64,000 bases of DNA from Eulemur rufifrons. Its lineage: Eukaryota > Chordata > Mammalia > Primates > Lemuridae. The stretch is from assembly GCF_041146395.1 (NCBI RefSeq), contig NC_090989.1, forward strand, positions 172,887,501 through 172,951,500, in the 5' to 3' direction. Below are positions 1 through 11,493 of the stretch, piece by piece. Position 1 is the first letter of the stretch; every line of letters begins with the position of its first letter. The notes under the pieces are model-generated. The model was given only the letters and a program-made list of their open reading frames with translations, ran no database searches and was not told where the DNA came from. The position numbers and the translations under genes are program-made.

Positions 1-464
1 CAGTTTTAACTAACATATTTTTAATTAACATAAGAGACATTAATGAATCCATTTACTGATAATTTACAAATGAATTAATTTGTTAATGAATCTATTTGCT
101 AATAATTGTTCCCTTTTGGAATACTGACTCTAACTGCTACAGTACACACTATTTATCAAAGACAGAAAATTGCATTAAAACATTTTCCAAACATTAGATT
201 CTAACATCAGACCTGATGAGTACTTCAGGTGCCTTTAAACTGAGGCGTTATAACAATCCTTTCAGGTATGAGTAGAGCAGAGGAATTTTTATTCTCGTGT
301 GGTCTTGGTTCACTCCAGCAGGAGGGCCTAGAGTGACTGAAGAGTTTCCACATCTTTCTAAATATGCTTCCTCACCTCCAAAAGTCATCTTTTAGCCACA
401 GGGGATGTACTGCTTTCTCATTGCCCAGGGTTCTCTCAAACCAAAACTCCCTTATCTCTGTGGT
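1..464. other. AT-rich non-coding stretch, nothing recognised
   Basis: No open reading frame of note and no repeat family I can name. The first 110 bases are very AT-rich with repeated 'aattaa/gttaat' words. Confidence 0.5.
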
Positions 465-600
465 GTAACATAGTGGTCAGAGCAAATACACTAGCTGAGA
501 GACCAAGACCTTGATTAAGCTAACATGTTTGTGCCTCAGTTACCACATCTGTAATGTGGGGGTAGTATTACTACCTGTCTCTCCTTGTATTGTAGTAAAT
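465..600 (+). repeat. MIR SINE fragment
   Basis: The order of segments follows the MIR core: 'gtggtcagagca', then 'gcctcagttaccacatctgtaa' split by few changes, then 'tgtgggggtagtattactacct'. MIR is a tRNA-derived SINE that was active before the mammalian radiation; this copy is diverged and partial. Confidence 0.75.
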
Positions 601-761
601 GTCATATTTTAACAGTGCTTTATCCATGGTGTTATCTGTTAGTACTGTCTTTTTAAAAGAATAATTCATGTATTCAAATAATGAGCATCACTCTTTGTTA
701 AAAGTCTCAGGTGTCTATCTTAAGAGATAAAGGTGTTGTTAGAAGTATTCTATTTGCAAAA

Positions 762-901
762 TTATTATTATTTTTTTTTATTTCAGCTTATTATGGGGGT
801 ATAAAAGTTCAGGTTACATACGTTGCCCATGTCCCCCATCCCCCTGAGTCAGAGCTCCAAGCGTGCCCATTCCCCAGACAGTGCGCATTGCACTCATCAT
901 G
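762..901 (-). mobile_element. L1 3' end, lemur-type (truncated, antisense)
   Basis: Read on the minus strand this is the last ~130 bases of an L1 3' UTR plus its A-tail (T-run at about 769-780). It shares with the copies at 5665, 18134, 33617 and 38461 the blocks 'gcactgtctgg', a G-rich run, 'catgggcaa', 'gtaccccca' and 'aagctgaaat'. It is severely 5'-truncated and has no coding sequence. The open reading frame that crosses it at 711-956 on the plus strand is a by-product. Confidence 0.85.
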
Positions 902-1194
902 TTTTTTTAATTATCTTAATATATTCATACATAGCCTTGTGCATACTTTAATGTAGATGGCCTTAGCATTGTGTAGACCATTATTTGGACACTGTGGAAC
1001 AGGAGAACAGCAAATCTGATTCTAGGGTTATAAGACTGGTGGGTTAATTATAATGTCAGTCAGGCTAGGGAATATAGGAGCAGATTGGAGGAAGTTTGAT
1101 GTGTGTTTATGTGCTTACCAAATGAATACATCTACTTTTCTGTCCCCCAAACCTTTGTAGTAGCCACAATAGTCACATGCCTTGAATATCTCTG
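902..1194. other. Non-coding stretch, nothing recognised
   Basis: About 290 bases of unremarkable sequence between an L1 tail and an L2 fragment; no coding or repeat signal that I recognise. Confidence 0.45.
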
Positions 1195-1828
1195 TGCCCC
1201 CTCCAATCTGTTTTCCACACAGAAGCCCATGTGACTTCTTAACGATTCTCCACTACCTCATGTCACTCCTGTGCTTAGCATCACTCTGTACTTGACCTTG
1301 GATAAAAGCAGCAAGATCCTGCCTCCCTCTGCAGCTTCATCTCACATCTCCCCTCACTCATAAAGCTTTGCTTATGCCAGCCTTCTCCCTGGCCCTGGAA
1401 TACATGCAGTTCTTCCCAGCCTCAGGACATTTGCACATGCTGTTCTTATATGTGTGACATCTTCCATTCACATTTTCTCTCACTCCTGCTCATCCTTAAG
1501 ATCTCAGCTAAACATAACTGCTTATACAACACTCTTTTAAAGCTCAGACACCTCACCCCAGAATTTAAATTAACTTTCCCCTAACACTAATCTAATTTCC
1601 AACATGACATACTGACCTTTTTCTTAATATAACTTATTACAATTTGTAGTGTTATGTTTTCTATGTTTAACCTCTGTCTTTCCCAGTAGATAGTTAACTC
1701 CATAAAGACAGGGACTATGTATGGTATGATTTATTTTTTAACACCGTACCCTTACTCCTAGTATAAGGCCTCAGACATGGTTGGTGCTCAATCAATAATT
1801 GTTGAATCAGTGAATATGTCAACAAATG
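1195..1828 (+). repeat. L2 LINE 3' portion
   Basis: The sequence follows the well-known L2 3' end: 'cctcaggacatttgcacatg', 'ctcactcctgctcatcctta', then 'aactccataaagacagggac' and finally 'ggtgctcaatcaataattgt'. L2 is an ancient LINE long dead in placental mammals. The end is typical, with the terminal 'gttgaatcagtgaat' repeat. Confidence 0.8.
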
Positions 1829-1950
1829 AGCACTTACTATGTGACAATCACAGGGCTAAATGCATAATACTCATGATTTTATTTAATCCTCACAATAACC
1901 TTTTGAGTTAATCACCATTAGAGTCAGCCACCCTTTTACAAATGAGGAAA
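1829..1950 (-). repeat. MIR SINE fragment (antisense)
   Basis: Contains the reversed MIR signature 'gagcacttactatgtgacaa', then 'tttaatcctcacaataacc' and 'tacaaatgaggaaa'. It abuts the L2 end directly. Confidence 0.75.
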
Positions 1951-1954
1951 TCTT

Positions 1955-2625
1955 TCTTCACGCAGTTGGCTGTTATATCCCTACAAAAAGTGGTTAACCT
2001 TCTCCTAGAGTATGAGCCGCAGTTAGCGACTTGCTGCCAAAGAATAGAGTGTGGAAATAGAGAAAATGGTAAAAATGGTACCTTTACAGTGGATAAACTT
2101 GGAAGATACCACCTTAAGCAAGTAATCAAGGTTAATATAACGAAGGATAAGTTGTTGATATCATGTACCCCTGACATGATGTGATAAGAAAGGCATTTCA
2201 TTTACGTGGTTATATTCCCCAAAATTCATAACTCCAGCCTAATTTGATGAAACATCAGACAAACCCAATTTCAAGCATATTTGATAAAATACCTCTTCTA
2301 AACCCTCAAGATCATGAAACACAAGGAAAGACTGAGAAACTCCCACAGATCAGAGGAGACTAAGAGACCTGGGTGCTAAATGCAATGTATGATCCTGGAA
2401 CAGAAAAAGGGCAAAAGTGAAAAAAACTGATAAAATCCAAATAAAGTTTAGTTAATAGTAATGTACCAACATTAATTTCTTAGTTCTGACAAATGTATTG
2501 TGGTTATATAGGATGTTCGTATAACATAGGATGCATGGTAAAAGGTATACAAGAACTCTGTGTAGTATTTGCACTTTCTGTAAATCTAAAATAATCCAAA
2601 ATAAAAAGTTGTGTGTGTTTTTTTT
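1955..2625 (+). repeat. Old L1 (L1M-type) 3' UTR
   Basis: Matches the 3' region of old mammalian L1s: 'aaacatcagacaaacccaa', 'aaagactgagaaactcccac', 'ctaaatgcaatgtatgatcc', and the terminal 'ctgtaaatctaaaataatcc' followed by 'aaaataaaaagtt'. The two overlapping reading frames at about 1908-2201 fall in this UTR and are not genes. The subfamily is not resolved. Confidence 0.65.
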
Positions 2626-3377
2626 TTTAAGTGGCTACATGGGTTTGGAAACCAGGGCTGACCTTTGTCAGATACACTAGTTGTTTATGGCTGACATGAT
2701 TCAAGCTGATGCAATGCGTTGGCTACAGTTGGTCAGGACTCAAGTATGGCATGTTGGTGAATATTTTGAGAATTACCTCTATGTTTTCTTTCAAAAAAAA
2801 TTATAATCAAATTTCGATTCACTCTAAAGTATTCTTTTCATAATTCTTTTTTCAGAAGAATAAGAGACCATGTTATGACTGTAGTCATTCTATTTAACTG
2901 AGTTGTTGCCATGGCGAATCTAACTGTTCAGAGACTATTTCCAAATCAAAACTTCTGAAAATGTCAATGCCACAGCGCAGGAAAAGACCAGCTCCCAATG
3001 ATGTGGCTTCTCAGAGTCATATAACAAATATATCAATGTATGCGTAATATTAGAAGCCTTCTAGTCCAACCTTACCTGGAACCTCTTGGAGTATCAGTAA
3101 GAGGTTGAATATGTTTTTCCAGACTTTTCCAGGCTTACTTTCTTTCCTTGGGCAGTCACAGAACTGAACTCTATCAGAAATATGCTGCGGCATGTTTTAT
3201 TCTCTCTGCATGTCTTGACAGGAGAAGCCAACAAATGCCATTTTCAAGCCACTACAGATATGATCTCTGTAACGTTAGAAATCTCGGGCTCTGGTAGATT
3301 CTGTTCAACAGTGCTCACACAGTAACTTCGAATCTGACCAGGGTGGCAGGGCTCACGTCCAGCTCTCCCCGAAGCAT
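2626..3377. other. Non-coding stretch, nothing recognised
   Basis: No recognisable repeat or exon. Probably single-copy sequence or repeats too decayed to name. Confidence 0.45.
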
Positions 3378-3512
3378 GCTGGGGCTGGGATCCTCAAATC
3401 ATCTGGGGCTATTGATAAACTGCAGATGCTGACTCAGTGAGTGTGGGGTGGGGCCTGAGGCTCCTAATTTCTACAAAACTCCCAGGTGCTGCTGCTGGTG
3501 TGGTGCATTTTG
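3378..3512 (+). repeat. MER5A-like hAT element
   Basis: Shows the MER5A order: 'atcctcaaatcatctggggc', 'gatgctgactcagtgag', 'gtggggtggggcctgaggct', 'cccaggtgctgctgctgg'. MER5A is a non-autonomous relic of a hAT-Charlie DNA transposon. Confidence 0.7.
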
Positions 3513-4509
3513 AAGGGAAAGGTGCTAGGATATCTTTGATGATATCCTAAGCAAAACTATACCATTAGGAATTTAACTGCTTATACTAGAGTTTTATTTT
3601 CCTTTTCAAATTAGTCTCTTCAGTTCAGTAACTTTTATATTTGTGGAACTCCCCAAGTTGAGATGTAAAAAAACGCATTTAGTTTTAGTTGAGAGATCCC
3701 TTCCCAAGAAATTGATAAAGAAAAAAAGAATTTTTATCACCTACCTGCTCAAAGTCTGACTTCTGTAGGATGATTTGTTTCTTTATAAAGAATCATTTGT
3801 GATCTGTGTTGACCGAATCTGAGAGACTCTCTCTGTTCAATCTGCAAGTGAACTAAGGCCTTTGTCAATTTGACCCAAACACAATCTAGTTGAGGGACTG
3901 TGTTCCGTTTGCTAGTTAATTCTCTCAGCATTTGTATTCTTGCTTTTTCCTGCCATAATGACTTGCTAACCAGTGACCACCCAAACCCTAAGTCCTGGGT
4001 TTAGGTATTCAACCAACACATTTAGGAATGCAATCAGGCCATATGTCACAACTTAGAGAATGTTGTGTGCATTTTAAATCTTCAAACCCTATGAAGTTTT
4101 AATAACTTCTGCAGTTTTATGGAACACATTTACTTTGCTTATTTGAATCACAGCTTGTTATAATAAATTCATCCCAAAAGACAGTCACCTGATAGAACAC
4201 AGCATTTCCTGCTAGTGTAATACATGAGTTCCAATTTATGGTGTTGGAAGTTTGATCTTGTTCAGAGATTCTAATGTCCCTTACACAGAGTTTTCACCCC
4301 TGAAAATTGGTAAAGACATATTTCTATGGTATAAACCAGCTATCACACTATGGAATTTCATTGTAACTTGTTAATACCTGACACAAGATGCTATTTAATC
4401 TCTTGGATGTTACCATCCTTATATTCTGCCATATTTTTTCATCAACCATATACAAAAATTATCTCATTTAAAATTTGACTGTAATTCTGCTTAGTAGGTA
4501 GAACAGATA

Positions 4510-4510
<1 letters not shown>
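3513..4510. other. Non-coding stretch, nothing recognised
   Basis: About 1 kb with no nameable repeat and no credible gene. The 60-residue frame at 3749-3931 (minus) is of chance length. Confidence 0.45.

Positions 4511-4512
<2 letters not shown>

Positions 4513-4540
<28 letters not shown>
4513..4540 (+). repeat. Poly(A) tract
   Basis: An uninterrupted run of about 27 A. It sits in what may be a decayed reverse MIR ('gaacagatac' before, 'ttttctatggggacgctaag' after). No SINE or LINE body precedes it that I recognise, so it is either an orphan tail or an expanded A-run. Confidence 0.7.
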
Positions 4541-4542
<2 letters not shown>

Positions 4543-4649
4543 ACAACAACCCATTTTCTATGGGGACGCTAAGGCCGGGGACTTGCTCATGGTGTTAATA
4601 ATAAAGTAACTGGCAATCGGCTCTGGAAGGGATAATAGGGATTTAGTCC

Positions 4650-4785
4650 CATGACCTACCTTGTTTTACAGAACAAAAGACTGAAAAGTTGAGCGAGTTG
4701 GGTCACCTGGTCAAAGTGTCACAACAAGTGATGGGGGATTGGGACCCCAAGTCACCTGTCCTGCCTCTCAGTCCACTACACTGAC
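4650..4785 (-). repeat. MIR SINE fragment (antisense)
   Basis: Reverse MIR signature: 'acagaacaaaagactgaaaa', 'gggtcacctggtcaaagtgt', 'cctctcagtccactacact'. Diverged; the sequence upstream from about 4440 may be an interrupted part of the same or a neighbouring MIR. Confidence 0.55.
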
Positions 4786-5030
4786 CCATGTCATGCTCTG
4801 TCCCAGGCCCAGCGCTAGGCAACGGGCCTCCTCAGTCCTCATTCCAGGTCTTTACCACACTGTGGACCTGTGCTTTATGAAGTGAAGTGCACAAGGTGAT
4901 TGTAGGAATACCATGTGTAGACAAAAAATTATTTTGAAATTAGTCATTTACTTTAATGTATATTAATATCTACGTATCTTCTACTTACAAATGAGAATGA
5001 CTTCCCAAATAACATAACTTTTTAAATCTT

Positions 5031-5323
5031 TTTTTTCTTTTTTGAGACAGGGTCTTGCTCTGTCACCCAGGCTGAAGTGCAGTGGCATGATCATAGCTCA
5101 CTGTAGCCTTGAACTCCTGGCTCAAGCAATTCTTCAGCCTCAGCCTCCCAAGTAGCTAGGACTACAGGCATGTGCCACCACATCCAGCTCATTTTTTACT
5201 TTTTGTAGAGATGGGGTCTCGCTATGTTGTCCAGGCTTGTCTCCAACTCTTAGCCTCAAGCAATCCTCCTGCCTCGGCCTTGCAAAGTACTGGGATTACA
5301 GGTGTGAACCATCACACCTGGCC
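5031..5323 (-). mobile_element. Alu SINE (old, AluJ-like), antisense
   Basis: On the minus strand it runs from 'ggccaggtgtgatgg' to 'ctgtctcaaaa'. Both monomers are present and the middle linker is short, as in the oldest Alus. It lacks the extra AT-rich linker seen in the Alu at 37794-38131, so it belongs to an older primate-wide lineage. 'ttaaatcttt' before and 'ttaaaccttt' after are a possible target-site duplication. Confidence 0.92.
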
Positions 5324-5664
5324 TTAAACCTTTCTTTTAATAAAGTTAGTTATTAAGAGTAAAATAAAGTAGATTTTAAAAAATAAGCAATAGTCCAGGT
5401 TCTTTGTGGACATGGCAAATATTGTGCACACTGATTTTTGAAGCTTGGAAACTGCCAATGTACATCCCTAATATATTCTACCTTTCCATCGCCCATTTTT
5501 ATGTGTTCCCAAGATTCACATCCCCGTGGTTTCATACAGTCACTCTAGCCAAAGAAATGGAAGCAACCGTGTTAAAACTACACCAGTAAACTTATAACAG
5601 ATAGGTAGTGACTGCTAGGACCTAATACATTCTTAAAAACTTTTCAGTGTGATCCTTTTTAAAT
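5324..5664. other. Non-coding stretch, nothing recognised
   Basis: Short overlapping frames on both strands at 5353-5589 (about 60 residues) resemble no protein I know. No repeat recognised. Confidence 0.45.
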
Positions 5665-5835
5665 ATGAGTGCGATGTGCACTGTCTAGGGAATGGACACA
5701 ATTGAAGCTCAGACTTGGGGGGATGGGGAGGCATGGGCAATATATATAGCCTGAACTTTTGTACCCCCATAATGAGCTGAAAAACAAAAAAATAAAATAA
5801 ATAAATAAATTTAAAAAAATAGATTAAAAAAAAAA
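5665..5835 (+). mobile_element. L1 3' end, lemur-type (truncated)
   Basis: Starts at 'gagtgcgatgtgcactgtct', continues through a G-rich block and 'tgaacttttgtacccccata', and ends in a long A/T-rich tail made of 'aaat' units. Only the last part of the 3' UTR was copied. Homologous to the fragments at 762, 18134, 33617 and 38461. Confidence 0.88.
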
Positions 5836-6590
5836 GAATTCCTATTAGCATAGCAGTAAACTAGCATAACCTATTTTGAGCTTAACACAGTACATAAAAG
5901 TGTTTATAGAAATTATATCACAGAGAAAAACTTGACAAAATCTGCTTGAATTGTTTAAAACCTGTTTTAATGATAGATAATGAATTATGTTATTTCAAGA
6001 CCTTCACAATTTGACCAACTGAGCATTGCATCTGAGAAGACAAAGATGGCCAGTTTTTATAACAAAATATATGCATAAATAAGACATGTTAAGATTTTAC
6101 TGATAGCAGGTTTGCTATAATAACATGTCTCTCCATATAGAATTGGCATATTTATATGAAAATGTATGCAAAATTGGGGCCTTTTTCTACAATATTGAAC
6201 TTAGAAACTCATATACCTCTTTGCTGGCAAAGCAAGATATGTGTTCAATTTAGTAATTCCCATAATCCCAATTTTTATTTTCACCTCATCATGATTCTGT
6301 TAAACTTGGAAGCTCTTTTTAAAAGAGCTTCATCAAAAACCCTTTCTGAGGCTCTGATTACTTAGATCTTGATTTCCTACTTAATTTTCCTCAGCCCTTA
6401 TTAGTACGTGTTGATTTCATTTTCTTTGTCTTAATCATTTCCTGCTAGGGAGTCTAACCACAGCATTCTCGCCGTATATTCCAAAGGGGCCCTGGCACTG
6501 CTATTTTCCGTATCAACCTAATGTGAGAAGTCCTTTCATGTGAAAATAACTCCCCATCATCAAGGGCAACCCATTCATTAATTAAAGATG
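5836..6590. other. AT-rich non-coding stretch, nothing recognised
   Basis: No repeat family or exon recognised; the 69-residue frame at 6156-6365 has no recognisable features. Confidence 0.45.
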
Positions 6591-8354
6591 ATTTAGCTCA
6601 CTCACCCAGCGTTCTAGCAAGACCAGCTTTTTGACTCTTGGCAAGGTTTGGCTACGTCACCCTTGATGTTCCCAGTGGCAATTTCTATGAATTCTGAAGC
6701 CTCAGAAAGATATTTTGATCTGTCCCACTAGGTGGTGGAACTTTTTCAGGGCACAGATGCAATATGAAGCCTGAACTAACTGGGTTCATTCATCTTCAGG
6801 GCTGAGAAAGATGACATTTCCCAGAAAAGCACGGCCTTGCAGCTGGTTGGAGGGAGCATCTCCCTCTCAGGCTCATTACAGAACTGGCCCAAGACACTCC
6901 GATCCCTTCCTTCCCATGGTCTGTGAACTGTCGGGTACTGCAGAAGCTAAGTCAGCCCTCTGTGTCTAGGCTGCAGAAGTAGCCCAGACGTGGTTAATTA
7001 AAATGCCAGCCCTGAGTGGTTTTGGGCTGTTTCTCCGGGACACTTCACAGCTCTTGCGTGTCATCTTACAGGGTTTATACCTGGTAGTAAAAGTTCTGAA
7101 TATTCAGAAGAAAAAAATTATATAGTCAGTGGAATACTAACGTCTTGAGTTTCTAAATTGAACAGTGCTGTTAGATTAGGCTTTGCCGACACAGTCAGCA
7201 AGTTCTTGCTCTCCTTGCCGGTGCCTGGCAGCTGCACATTAGGACATAAAACGTTTCTTCCGTAGGCAAAAGAAAGCACCCGTGATAGGATAAGGATGCC
7301 ATTAAAGAAAAGTGGCCAGTGTTGAGGCTGGATTGAGACAAGAGTGAAAAAGAGTCATCTTTTTCATGTAGTGCAATTTAATTTGCTGCCGGGATGGTCA
7401 TTTAAGCTTTTACGCACTGTTAATAAAGGTGTCCCAGCGGTTGATAGAAAGTGAAGTTTGATCTTTGGCTTCAAAGAGTGAGATTGAGATATAAAATATC
7501 CCTAATTGAAGAGATCTGTATCACGTGCTGTGAAGTTGAAGGTTTTATAAGAAACATAACTCCTGTCTTTATCCAAAAGAGTAGGTATAAACAGGATGGC
7601 CCTAAGTAAATCTCTGACGCCTCTTCAATATCATCCCTAAGGATACTGATATTTGGGTTTTTTTTATTGTTTCTAAGAGTTTTCACAAACAAACTTATTT
7701 GGTCTTTATTTCTCTCTGGGGTACATAGTATCGTTATTCTCCCTTTACCGAGACTTGTTGCAGATTTGAAATTCCGCAGTTCTAGAACACAGGGCTGCAA
7801 ATTTGATGTGCATTGGGAGCGTGGGGCACTACAGGAGACACGTAGTAGAGGGTCCGTGGCAAGAGCAGAGAGAGGCACAGTTCCCAGATACCTGCAGACG
7901 CAGAGAGAGTGGGGAAGGGAATGCCAACGAATCTCACTGCTACCCCAGCCCAGCAGTTAACCTGTTTTCTGTGACCCACCTCTCTGGAGGATGCTGACCA
8001 ACTCTCAGGAGTAAGTGTGTGCTTTTAATTGGCTTGTTACCATAATTTGAAGCTACGTGTCCTGCCTGACTGGTCTTTAATGAGGCACATCCACACTTGG
8101 GCTCAGTCAAGCAAAAGAGGCTTCTGTGGATTAATAGACTCCAGTTTCTCCTATGAATATTGCCAAAGGTGCAGAGGGCTTTGGGTGCCAATAAAAACAG
8201 ATCTCCTATTGATTGTCTTCCTGCATGCAAATGATCCTCCTCCCAGGGGAAACATTAATGAGAGAAAGCTGAGTTTCTCCTCACCAGCAGCCAAGTTTAT
8301 CCCCACTCATTTGTGTACACTGGGCCATAGGAACACACAGATAGATAAGGCTTG
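6591..8354. other. Repeat-poor island, candidate conserved non-coding DNA
   Basis: About 1.75 kb without a repeat I can identify, of more balanced composition than its surroundings. It includes an octamer ATGCAAAT (8225-8232) and homeodomain-type 'ttaatta' cores (around 6993 and 8361). Overlapping frames on both strands at 7471-8367 (64-135 residues) show no recognisable motif, and their overlap on both strands argues against real coding. A regulatory role is inference. Confidence 0.35.
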
Positions 8355-8462
8355 TTGTGTTAATTAGCCTGATTTAATCATTCCACATTGTCAACCTATG
8401 TCAACACATCCCATTGTACCCCATAAACACATACAATTATTATTTGTCCATTTTAAAGCATT
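8355..8462 (+). repeat. Old L1 3' terminal fragment
   Basis: Resembles the end of old L1M elements: 'atttaatcattccacattgt', 'acatcccattgtacccca', 'acacatacaattattatttg'. Short and diverged. Confidence 0.5.
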
Positions 8463-10040
8463 GCTTTTAAAAACTCGCTGTAATATATAGAAAATCAAGT
8501 GTAAAGTCAAAATTTGGGTTGCAGCTGTGGGATCCCAGGCCTGTGTACCTAGTGGTCCCTAAAGGTATCCTATCGTATAGATGGAAAAGCTTTCTGTTAG
8601 TGTCCTGACTTAAGTGAATTTGTGTAGGGAATTTGGGGGTGGGGGAGGTACTTCATGAAAAGATTGTTGATTATGTTAAGATTTCTCTATCGACTTTTGG
8701 AAATTTTGTTCTCTTCTGTCCAGGTTGTCTGAAGGATTTCTTTTTTTTAATATTTAAGGAGAGGAAAAGATACAAGCCTTATATGATTCTTTGTATATAT
8801 TGTAATTTTTCAATTCTACCTTCTCTTTTCCTCTGAGTGCATTTTCTGTGACTCCTCTTATTTCTTCAAATAAGTAGTCCTCAGTGGCCCTCATTTGTAT
8901 AGTGGTGAAAAGAAAAAAAAAAGTATAAATAGTCCCCAGTGGGAAGACTACTAGCACATGATAAATCTCTGCTAGACAATTGTCAGATAATATTAAGGCT
9001 GCTAGATGCTACTATAAATATGTACTGGCAAAGATAACTTAGTTCTGGAGTTTTTCTTAGTCATGAGCTCATTGGAAGAGCTGTAGTCTTTTGCCATCGG
9101 CAGCCGAGAGAATGCATTTTACTTGTTCTTTGCGTTGAAAATTTCTGACTCTGTTTCAAAGAGGTGTTAAGAGGCGAGGCATGTTTTCAGAATCTTACTG
9201 TCACTCGCTTTTATAACACCAGCTCCAAAAATAAAGTTCTAAGGTATTTGACTTCCATTATGGGTCCTCCTTATTCTGAGAAGATGACCGAAATTTTGGC
9301 AATGAGAGATAATATTCTAAAAAAGGACAGCCACTTCAGGATATAGGAAAATAAGAGGGGAGAGTGCTCCTGTTCAGTTTAAAGGAGGAAAGACATATTT
9401 TAAGATGTTGCCTAAACTTTGACATTTTGAGGTTTAGCAGATCCGAACCAGAGACCAAAAATGCCTGGCCCCCGTGACTCAACTCATTGTGGGTGTGGAG
9501 CAGTGGAGGGGGGTGGGCGGGCAGTTCAATTGTCAGCTAAATATTAGAGTCCTTGAGATATTTTCTTCCTGTGATATTTGACCTCTCTTTGATGGGTATT
9601 ATCATCATTTTCCCCCCACTGAGAGAAAATATGGTGAAGGAAATGAAAGGTGAAAGGAATAGAAAGGAAAAGAATGGATGAATAGTAGGGAGAGGCCAGA
9701 TACCCTGACACTGGGGAGAAGAGGGTCAAACAAAGCTCTTTGGTTTCCTTCCAGGAACCTAAAAATATCCACCTCTTGCCTGATTGACATTTCCACTCTG
9801 CTTTTCTTATGCATGTGCTGTAGGGGCTGCTAATATTGCTTAACTCACATGCTCCCTGCGCTTTCTGGCTGCCAGAAAGAAACCAGTCAGTTGGGTAATC
9901 ATGATAATTAAAAAAGATGTAAACTTTCAGAGTGGCTGACACTAACTCATTACACTAAGCTGTCTTGCCCGACTGAACTAACATTAATTCCAATACCCCA
10001 TTACATCTGGCATGTAAGAATTTCCAGTAGTGTGGATATT
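8463..10040. other. Non-coding stretch, nothing recognised
   Basis: About 1.6 kb without nameable repeats. The longest frame (9544-9942, minus, 132 residues) has no domain I recognise and overlaps a second frame on the same strand. Confidence 0.45.
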
Positions 10041-10127
10041 TCTTCCCTTCTCTTCTTTACCCAACCCTTCTCCCCCTCCCTTCCTTTCTTCTTTTCCTGC
10101 TTCCTTCCTTTCTTCCTTCCACATCTC
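10041..10127 (+). repeat. Polypyrimidine tract
   Basis: Almost pure C/T over about 85 bases, with 'cttcctttcttccttcc' units near the end. Mirror-like C/T tracts of this kind can form triplex DNA; no function can be assigned. Confidence 0.8.
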
Positions 10128-10186
10128 TAACATACTCCCATTGATGCCGATGCTGCCTTTCCAAAGAACACACTTTTATAGCACTG

Positions 10187-10360
10187 TTCCAGACTAGCCT
10201 GTCCCAAATTTAAACGTGTATATAAATCACTTGGGAGTCTTACCAAAGATACAAATTCTGACTCAGTAGGTCTAGGGTGGTCCCTGAGATTTTGCCTTTC
10301 TGCCAGTGTTCCAGGGGATGATGATAATGATAGCGACCCTGGGATAACACTTTGAAAATT
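10187..10360 (+). repeat. MER5A-like hAT element
   Basis: Order matches MER5A: 'aaatcacttgggagtctta', 'tctgactcagtaggtctagg', 'gtccctgagattttgcctt', 'ccaggggatgatgataatg', 'aacactttgaaa'. Confidence 0.7.
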
Positions 10361-10579
10361 TCAAGATAACAGTCCACATAGTTCTAGTGCTATTAACACA
10401 GCCAAAGACTGTGCTGGAACCTGTTGCTCAGAATTGCACTGGGTGAAATAATCCCCATGCCTGCCTTGGCAAGTCCATTCCCCTAGTCCCATACTAAAAG
10501 GCAGGCTGCAGGAAACCACATCCAAGTGCATTCTTCCCTTTCCCTGTGCCACTGAGTCAGGGTGGCTTAGGACTCTAGA

Positions 10580-10760
10580 TTGAGGTGGAAGTGAACTGCA
10601 ATCTCTGCTCCATCACTTTCGTAGGGGAGTTATTTAACCTCTCTAAGCCCCTTTAGAATGAGAATGAAAGTAGCAGTTACCCAGTGGGATTGTGGAGGGT
10701 CCTTAATGACAGGGTTAGCATGTGTCAGACATAAGGTTTTATAAATGCTAGCCACTAGTA
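10580..10760 (+). repeat. MIR SINE fragment
   Basis: Contains 'ctgctccatcactttcgtag', 'tatttaacctctctaagccc', 'gagaatgaaagtagcagtta' and 'gggattgtggagggtcctta', in MIR order. Diverged but nearly full length. Confidence 0.7.
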
Positions 10761-11397
10761 TTTTGAGATGACTCCTGTCACACTTGGTGTGTATGTGTCC
10801 AGTAAGAAGATGAAAAAAATTCCAAAACCTCTCACACTGCCTCTTGAAGTTAGAAAATATTTAGTTGCATGTGGACCAAAAGCCAAACCATGCTCAGTGC
10901 ATGTAAGTCTCTTGATGTGTTTATGCAGCACTGATTCACCTGTCCATGCAATCATCTGGAATTTGCTTCCTGTGATGTATAGGATTTATCAAGAGGACTA
11001 TGTTATCTGTGGACCAAGTATGAAAGGATATCCTGGCACTAGCAAAAGGCTTTTCCAACCGCAAATATCCTTTCTCTTGGCCTGGAGCTTCCATCATTAG
11101 AGCTGATCCTTTGGATGAAGGGTCAAGAGAGAAATTGAAAAGTAATTTCATTTCCCAGGAGTGTGGCAGACTAACCTGATAGCAGCTATGGGATGTATTA
11201 TGGATTAAACAGAAGGGAAAAATCAACCCTCACTTTAAAATTTATTAGGAAAGCACCTGGGGGCCATTTAGCACATACAAACTTTTTCAGAAAGTTATTT
11301 CACAAAGTGATGAAGAGATAACTGAATTTATTGTTTCTATTGGAAACTTCTTAAAAACATTGATTTTTCAATCTATATTAATGAAGAGTCTTTGTCG
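10761..11397. other. Non-coding stretch, nothing recognised
   Basis: Contains overlapping frames on both strands (10768-11100 plus, 110 residues; 10936-11226 minus, 96 residues). Neither shows a known domain, and I treat both as chance. Confidence 0.45.
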
Positions 11398-11491
11398 AAA
11401 ATGATAGAAACCCAAACAAAACTGCTTAAGCCAAAAAAAAAAAAAAAAAGGTGGAATTTGTTGGGTTAACTAACTGAAGTTTACAAGGTTG
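11398..11491 (+). repeat. Ancient interspersed repeat, left part (host of mariner)
   Basis: Begins 'gatagaaacccaaacaaaac', then 'tgcttaagcc', an A-run of about 17, and 'ggtggaatttgttgg'. This opening recurs at 20770 and 51722 in the window. The repeat is cut at the TA dinucleotide (11492-11493) where the mariner starts and resumes at about 12776. I recognise it as a common old mammalian repeat but cannot name the family with certainty. Confidence 0.55.
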
Positions 11492-11493
11492 TA

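Noticed and set aside
762..901. The recurring ~130-base unit as a new SINE family
   Set aside because: The longer copy at 33617-34169 continues into L1 ORF2, so the short units are truncated L1 3' ends.
7471..7878. 135-codon minus-strand frame
   Set aside because: Frames overlap it on both strands; no domain recognised and no sign of splice or promoter signals.
9544..9942. 132-codon minus-strand frame
   Set aside because: Length is within chance for 64 kb in six frames; no motif, and a second frame overlaps it.
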